This document shows, one piece after another, positions 7,764 to 11,603 of a stretch of DNA of 11,603 nt; position 1 is the first letter of the stretch; every line of letters starts with the position of its first letter. Below the pieces are notes generated by a model that had not been told where the DNA came from, made no database searches, and worked only from the letters and a program-made list of their open reading frames with translations. This DNA comes from Monoraphidium neglectum (Eukaryota; Chlorophyta; Chlorophyceae; Sphaeropleales; Selenastraceae). The position numbers and the translations under genes were made by a program. The stretch covers positions 1 to 11,603 of the forward strand of contig NW_014012503.1 of the NCBI RefSeq assembly GCF_000611645.1. Direction: 5' to 3'.

Positions 7764-8492
7764 CTAGATGTGCGTCATGAGGCCCTCGTACACCAGCAGT
7801 TCGCAAAGCAGAGTGGGCAGTGACGGCATGCCGCCACGCCGCGTCATCTTGTAGTCGGTGAAGCGCCGGGAGAGAGTCATCATGACCTTGCGCACGAGCG
7901 CCTCATCACTGTAGACAACGCCGGCCGCCGCCAGCTTCTCGCGCAGCGCCACCAGCCCGTTGACATGGTCCTCCACCTTGGCGTTGTTGGCCATGGTCGT
8001 GCGGGCCCAGCGCTCCTCCATCTTCACGACCATTGCCGCAGAGTACGGCTGCACGGCGGCGATGAGGTTGGCCCAGGCCTCGGCCGCGTTGTTGGCATTC
8101 AGCACGATGTTCTTGTATGGCTCGGTCACCATGCGCATGAGGAGGCCTAGCGCCCTCTCGTCCATCTCAGGGGTGGCCCTGTCTCCTGGTGACTCATCTT
8201 TGACCGCCGCTGATGGCGACACGCCCGCAGCGCCCGCAGCCAGGTGTATGACGTTCTGAAGCCACGTCTGAGGAGATGGCACGGCCTTGGAGCAGTTGTT
8301 CTCGCAGAGGACTCCCCAAGCCGCTTTCTTCCATTCATGGACGTTGTCCAGCTTCAGGAGCGGAAAATCGTATTGCAATCCCATGACGAAGTCTCTCGTT
8401 GCCTGCCAAGGATGCACTGTAGAGGAGCGCGCCGGCCACCAGTCGACTTGGTTTGGGGGGTTGCTGCTGAGATTCTGTGTCCACTTGGTCAC
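7764..8492 (-). CDS. Ty1/copia-type retrotransposon Gag (UBN2 family), probably a relic
   Basis: This uninterrupted minus frame gives 242 residues from the ATG at 8492. The likelier native start is Met37 (8384), since MGLQYDFPLLKLDN leads straight into the family motif. KLDNVHEWKKAAWGVL (47-62) is the 'L-NY--W---M' start of copia Gag. Residues about 110-232 fit UBN2: AAEAWANL (136-143), then KMEERWARTTM, VEDHVNGLVALREKL, SDEALVRKVMMTL and RRFTDYK in place of 'LP-SY'. Gag forms the particle that packages retrotransposon RNA. The frame ends with TAG (7766-7764), earlier than usual because a zinc knuckle and pol should follow. After the stop the same frame stays open to about 7560. Volvox has a described copia element (Osser), and this could be a relative; no LTRs were identified. 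Confidence 0.8.
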   Translation of the reverse strand: MTKWTQNLSSNPPNQVDWWPARSSTVHPWQATRDFVMGLQYDFPLLKLDNVHEWKKAAWGVLCENNCSKAVPSPQTWLQNVIHLAAGAAGVSPSAAVKDESPGDRATPEMDERALGLLMRMVTEPYKNIVLNANNAAEAWANLIAAVQPYSAAMVVKMEERWARTTMANNAKVEDHVNGLVALREKLAAAGVVYSDEALVRKVMMTLSRRFTDYKMTRRGGMPSLPTLLCELLVYEGLMTHI

Positions 8493-9095
8493 AAGGACAG
8501 CCTTGCTTCTGCTCCCATGTGAGGCTCAGAAAAGCTATTGGACCTTCATACACACTTTACGCATGTCAAGTGTCATGATACGGAGCGGGTGGAGTCGCAG
8601 CACGAACGGTCGTTTCTCGGAAAGCATTACTCGTGAGCGGGTTAAATACGATGAAACACAATCAGCCGACCGTTACATGGCGGTTAGCCGCAGTGTGCAG
8701 TGAGCACAGGAACCTAGTGTGCAGCAGGTAACCCGGGAGCCTGGCTGCATGTGCAACGAAAGTGCAGTGCGTGCCGTTGCGTACGGTAGCAGCATGGGCT
8801 GAAGCGTGGGACGTTCAGAAATCAACTAGCTCTACTCGTACAGTGGCAGTCTACTGTCTGCCATTCGCGGTCAGCCAAGCAGCACACCCCAACCTGCCTT
8901 CTGTTGATCTGTGTCAGAATACTTTTTGGCTTAGCGCAGCGCCCTGACGCTTGCATGATTGTAAAGCACGGTCTTGTCATGATTTCAGAAAGCCGCAGTG
9001 GCTCGCCACCCGCGCGCACACATGACTGAAGTTTGAGCGTCGCTGCGCCCACGAACCCGCCCGAGCGTAGCGGCCAGCCCCGCTCCGCCATACGC
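8493..9095. other. Intergenic region; expected gag leader or LTR side and GNAT promoter
   Basis: The region lies between two divergent starts (gag on minus, GNAT gene on plus). I see no coding signature. The 5' LTR and primer-binding site of the copia-like element should lie on the minus side, but no terminal repeat partner exists in this window. AGTGTGCAG is present twice (8691-8699 and 8716-8724). There is a 4-bp palindromic hairpin GCGG/CCGC near 8679-8690. No clear TATA box precedes the GNAT gene. Confidence 0.45.
9022..9036 (+). other. Tiny upstream ORF (4 codons plus stop) before the GNAT start
   Basis: ATG ACT GAA GTT TGA sits 60 bases upstream of the GNAT start codon at 9096. If the transcript begins upstream of 9022, this would be a minimal upstream ORF that could reduce translation of the main frame. 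The transcription start is unknown. Confidence 0.3.
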
Positions 9096-10106
9096 ATGGA
9101 TCCTTGTAGAGACCCACCAGCCTGTCATGCTGACGGAGCGGTAGAGGCAGCCGGCAGCGACGCGTTTGTGCTCCGGCGTGCAGGGAATGCTGCTGACCTT
9201 CTGGCATTTGCCCAGCTTACCCGAGAGTACAATGACTGGCTTGGGGTGAGACGTCCCACGTGGCCTGCAGGGCGCAACCGTTTGCTGCTGATGTAGTCTC
9301 CTCGTTTAGCTCACTAATTGGCTGCCTTGCTGGCCGGATTGCTTGTTCCAACCTGCTTGGTTTCAGTGCTTGGTTGCAGGGGCAAATGGGCCGCCTTGAA
9401 TGCGCAGTCGCCCTGCTGGCCAGGTCCAGCTGTCCACCACAGCCCTGCTTGGCACACAGACTGCGAGGGCCGTGGGCGTCGTTGCTACAGCGCCGAGTGG
9501 CAGCGGCAGAGCCGCGCAGCACGGCGAGGCTGCAGCCTGGGCAGCGCATTGCGGAGACCACCTCACCGTGCACTTCATCCTGTCGTTCCGACCTGCCCTT
9601 TCCTGCGCCTTGCGCCGACCTACCCCGCCCCAACCTCGGCCGCCTGGCAGGAAGATCTGTGTTTCCAGGGCTTTGAAGAGGAGCTAGCCTCCCTGCCCGG
9701 CTGCTACGCCGCCCCCGGCGGCACCATCATCCTAGCAACCCGCCTGGTGCCCTCAAACCCCAGCCCGGCCTCCGAAGCTGTCGGCTGCGTCGCCATCCGG
9801 CCGCTGACTAAGGAGGGCAGCTGCGGCGGCAGCGGCGATGGCGCGGCGCCGGCCGCGCCGGCGCGGGTGTGCGAAATGAAGCGGCTGTGGGTCGGCCCGG
9901 GCGGCCGCGGCTCGGGGCTCGGGCGCCGGCTGGTAGTGGCCGCCGTCGCAGCGGCGCGGGAGCTTGGGTACAAGAGCGTCGTGCTGGACACGTTGCAGCG
10001 GTTGGAGGCCGCCAACAAGATCTACGAGTCGTCAGGGTTCAGGCGGCGAGAACCTTACTACCACAACCCGCTGCAGAACGTCGTGTTTTGGGAGCTCGAC
10101 CTGTGA
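9096..10106 (+). CDS. GNAT-family N-acetyltransferase, two exons (9096-9245, 9651-10106)
   Basis: The spliced protein has 201 residues. Exon 1 (50 codons) ends ...REYNDWLG at a GTGAG donor. A 405-bp intron ends in GGCAG, and exon 2 resumes in phase as EDLCFQGFEEELASLPG. The junction restores the contiguous 'REY---LG-DLCFQ-FE-EL--LPG-Y-PP-G' opening seen in a widespread GNAT subfamily. Then come VGCVAIRPL (94-102), CEMKRLWVGP (124-133) and the acetyl-CoA pyrophosphate loop RGSGLG (136-141). LGYKSVVLDTL (155-165) and AANKIYESSGF (170-180) follow, and the end YYHNP...FWELDL is typical of the subfamily. The enzyme should transfer acetyl from acetyl-CoA to an amine; the substrate is unknown. A Gly/Ala-rich insert at residues 104-122 is unusual and typical of algal expansions. 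The start at 9096 is the only in-frame ATG before the domain. No organelle-targeting signal is evident. The stop is TGA. Confidence 0.93.
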
Positions 10107-11025
10107 CGCTTGGTGGATTTCGCAGCGGGGTCTGGGGCGCTGCATGAGGCCCGCGCACGGCGGCCAAGTCAGCTGCTGCACATATGGCTTTGGTTGATGT
10201 CATTTCCGAATGAACAGCCGCGGAAGGGCCGTGGGCAGGCGGTGAGAGGGCGCCACCTGTCAGACATTAGCATGTCCTGGTGTACATTCTGGGCGCCAAT
10301 GCCTCAACGACGACAGAGCGCCCACGGGCATATTGCGCTGGGCAAGGACCGGGTGCCGCACTGTGGGGCGCGCTGCCTTACAAGGGGTGGGTGCTGTTGC
10401 TGGTCAGATTGGCAGCTCAGCGCCATGTCAGCGCTTGTGTGTTCCTGTTCCTGTCTCTTTTGATGCTCGCTATTCCACTGTCACAGACATGCCTTACTTG
10501 TGGTAACTTTCAACCGTCACGGCACTGCGCGGCGGCCGAGTACGTAAAAGAATAGTCTCGTCAAAATGCTAAGAGAGGGTCAAGTCAGCAGCAACGTTCT
10601 GTTGGGTGGTTTGGGGATATTAATTGCACTGCAGATAAGTGGCACAGTAGCAAGAGGAGAGAACGCAAGAAACATTGGAAAAGGGCTGACACAGTAAACC
10701 TCGTCCACCTGGCCACATTTGCTGTGACGGTAAACCGTCGACACAACGGCAGATAGGTAGTTGCAGGACCGGCAGACGCCTGCAAGCACCACGACTAAAA
10801 CATACAGCAATTGCTCGAATCGCCACTGGCTGCGCCGCCTAGACGGCAGCTGTGCCGTCAATGCACCCGGTCGCCGGTGCTCCTTCGCCGTGCCCCTCAA
10901 CGGCCAGCATACAGGCTGCTGGCGGGTCAATAGGCCACTGAAACAGCAGAAAAAATGAGTTCGCAATCTCTGAGAACAACCCATATCACTGCCCGCGTGT
11001 GGCACGCCTCAACGCATTGCGCTCG
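10107..11025. other. Convergent intergenic region, presumably both 3' UTRs
   Basis: The GNAT gene ends at 10106 on plus and the right-hand gene ends at 11026 on minus, so this stretch probably holds two facing 3' UTRs. TTACA at 10378-10382 is TGTAA on the minus strand, the chlorophyte polyadenylation motif, about 650 bases past the minus-strand stop. No TGTAA is present on plus within the region. No coding signature or RNA gene was recognised. Confidence 0.5.
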
Positions 11026-11489
11026 CTAGGCCATTGGCGGTGGCGGGTTGGCGCGCGCCTCGTCCCAAAAGCCCAGGGGAAAGTGGCCCAGCTGCAGCGC
11101 CGCCAGCTGCACCAGCACCCCGCGGTCGCGACCCTGGTAGGGAGACATGTAACACACCTGCCCGGGGTGCAGGGGTTGACAGTGGCGACGGGGTGAGAGG
11201 GAGTGTTGGTGTCTGGACAGGTGCGAAAGCGCTGGTGCTGAATGTCAAGGACGGATATGGTTCAAGGAAATTTGCTCTGCACCCGCATGAGTTGCCATGT
11301 CGAGTGGCTGCATTGGGGGCGGCATGCACTCCAGGTGCTGCCGGGTTGAAGCCAAGCCCCTGGCCGCCGCGCGGCCGCCCCGGCTGGTCCCCGCAAGCGG
11401 CTGCCTGTAGCCAGGCCCACCTTGCTCTTCGAATTGTATTTTACGTACACGCTCCCCTGCACGGCGGCCAGGCTGTCGACGCCTGGCAC
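11026..11489 (-). CDS. C-terminal two exons of an unidentified protein (gene continues past the window)
   Basis: On minus, an acceptor CCCCGCAG precedes the exon 11489-11421 (23 codons: VPGVDSLAAVQG, then SVYVKYNSKSK), which ends at a GTGGGC donor. A 263-bp intron has a pyrimidine-rich end and CAG at 11160-11158. The last exon, 11157-11026, has 43 codons plus TAG and reads VCYMSPYQGRDRGVLVQLAA, then LQLGHFPLGFWDEARANPPP, ending PMA. Both exons are phase 0, have strongly GC-biased third positions, and join smoothly. Codon bias and splice signals make this a real coding end. I do not recognise the family. The short alternating strands suggest a soluble beta-rich domain. The remaining bases to 11603 read as the preceding intron. 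Other frames over this region are shadows. Confidence 0.65.
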
Positions 11490-11603
11490 CTGCGGGGCGG
11501 TGCGAAGGACGCGCTGTGCAACGTGTGTACTGCTTTGCAGCTTGCAGCCGCGAACAAATTATCCATGCCGTCTGCTGCTCCCTGAGGGTCGCATCTTCGC
11601 AGG

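Noticed and set aside
8425..8445. TGGTGGCCGG (from 8442, minus) as a primer-binding site upstream of gag
   Set aside because: It only loosely resembles the TGGTATCAGAGC sequence complementary to initiator tRNA-Met, and no LTR end could be defined next to it.
11034..11585. A 183-codon plus-strand open frame at the right end
   Set aside because: It is antisense to the two minus-strand exons, whose splice signals and motifs are much stronger.
1..11603. CRISPR arrays, tRNA or rRNA genes, bacterial operons, toxin-antitoxin or phage defence genes
   Set aside because: No regular spacer repeats, cloverleaf, rRNA signatures or operon-like spacing were seen; the sequence has eukaryotic intron-exon structure.

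Overview
The window looks like nuclear DNA of a chlorophyte green alga, probably of the Chlamydomonas/Volvox type. The DNA is GC-rich. The recognisable coding pieces are split by short GT-AG introns (about 180-405 bp) with GTGAG or GTGCGC donors and GCAG acceptors. Exon codons prefer G or C in the third position, CAG tracts are present, and no bacterial operon structure is seen. The order assignment is an inference from style, not from a marker gene.

Layout from left to right. (1) 1-500 holds a dense CAG/CAA microsatellite, and 500-1270 has no gene I can support. (2) 2235 down to 1271 (minus) encodes an RNF25-type RWD-RING E3 ubiquitin ligase. Three exons are readable, but the RING exon carries a reading-frame break and the second half of the RING was not found. 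(3) About 4710 down to 2692 (minus) is a decayed Helitron-like Rep protein: a DUF6570-like block, the Helitron_like_N region with an HUH (His-Ala-His) motif, and the Cys/His block that follows it, broken by stops and frame changes. No Pif1-type helicase follows. (4) 4715-7560 has no gene I can support and may include further transposon debris. (5) 8492 down to 7764 (minus) is the gag of a Ty1/copia-type retrotransposon, with a degenerate zinc-knuckle vestige after its stop. (6) 9096-10106 (plus) is an intact two-exon gene for a 201-residue GNAT acetyltransferase, the best-supported gene here. (7) The right edge holds the last two exons (minus) of a gene of unknown function, convergent with the GNAT gene.

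The host genes do not form a pathway. The window is a gene-poor stretch in which two transposon remnants lie between an RNF25-like gene (or gene fragment) and an acetyltransferase gene. I found no convincing new multi-gene system. The items most worth checking are the broken Helitron and its relation to the RNF25-like fragment beside it, and the frame break in the RING exon.
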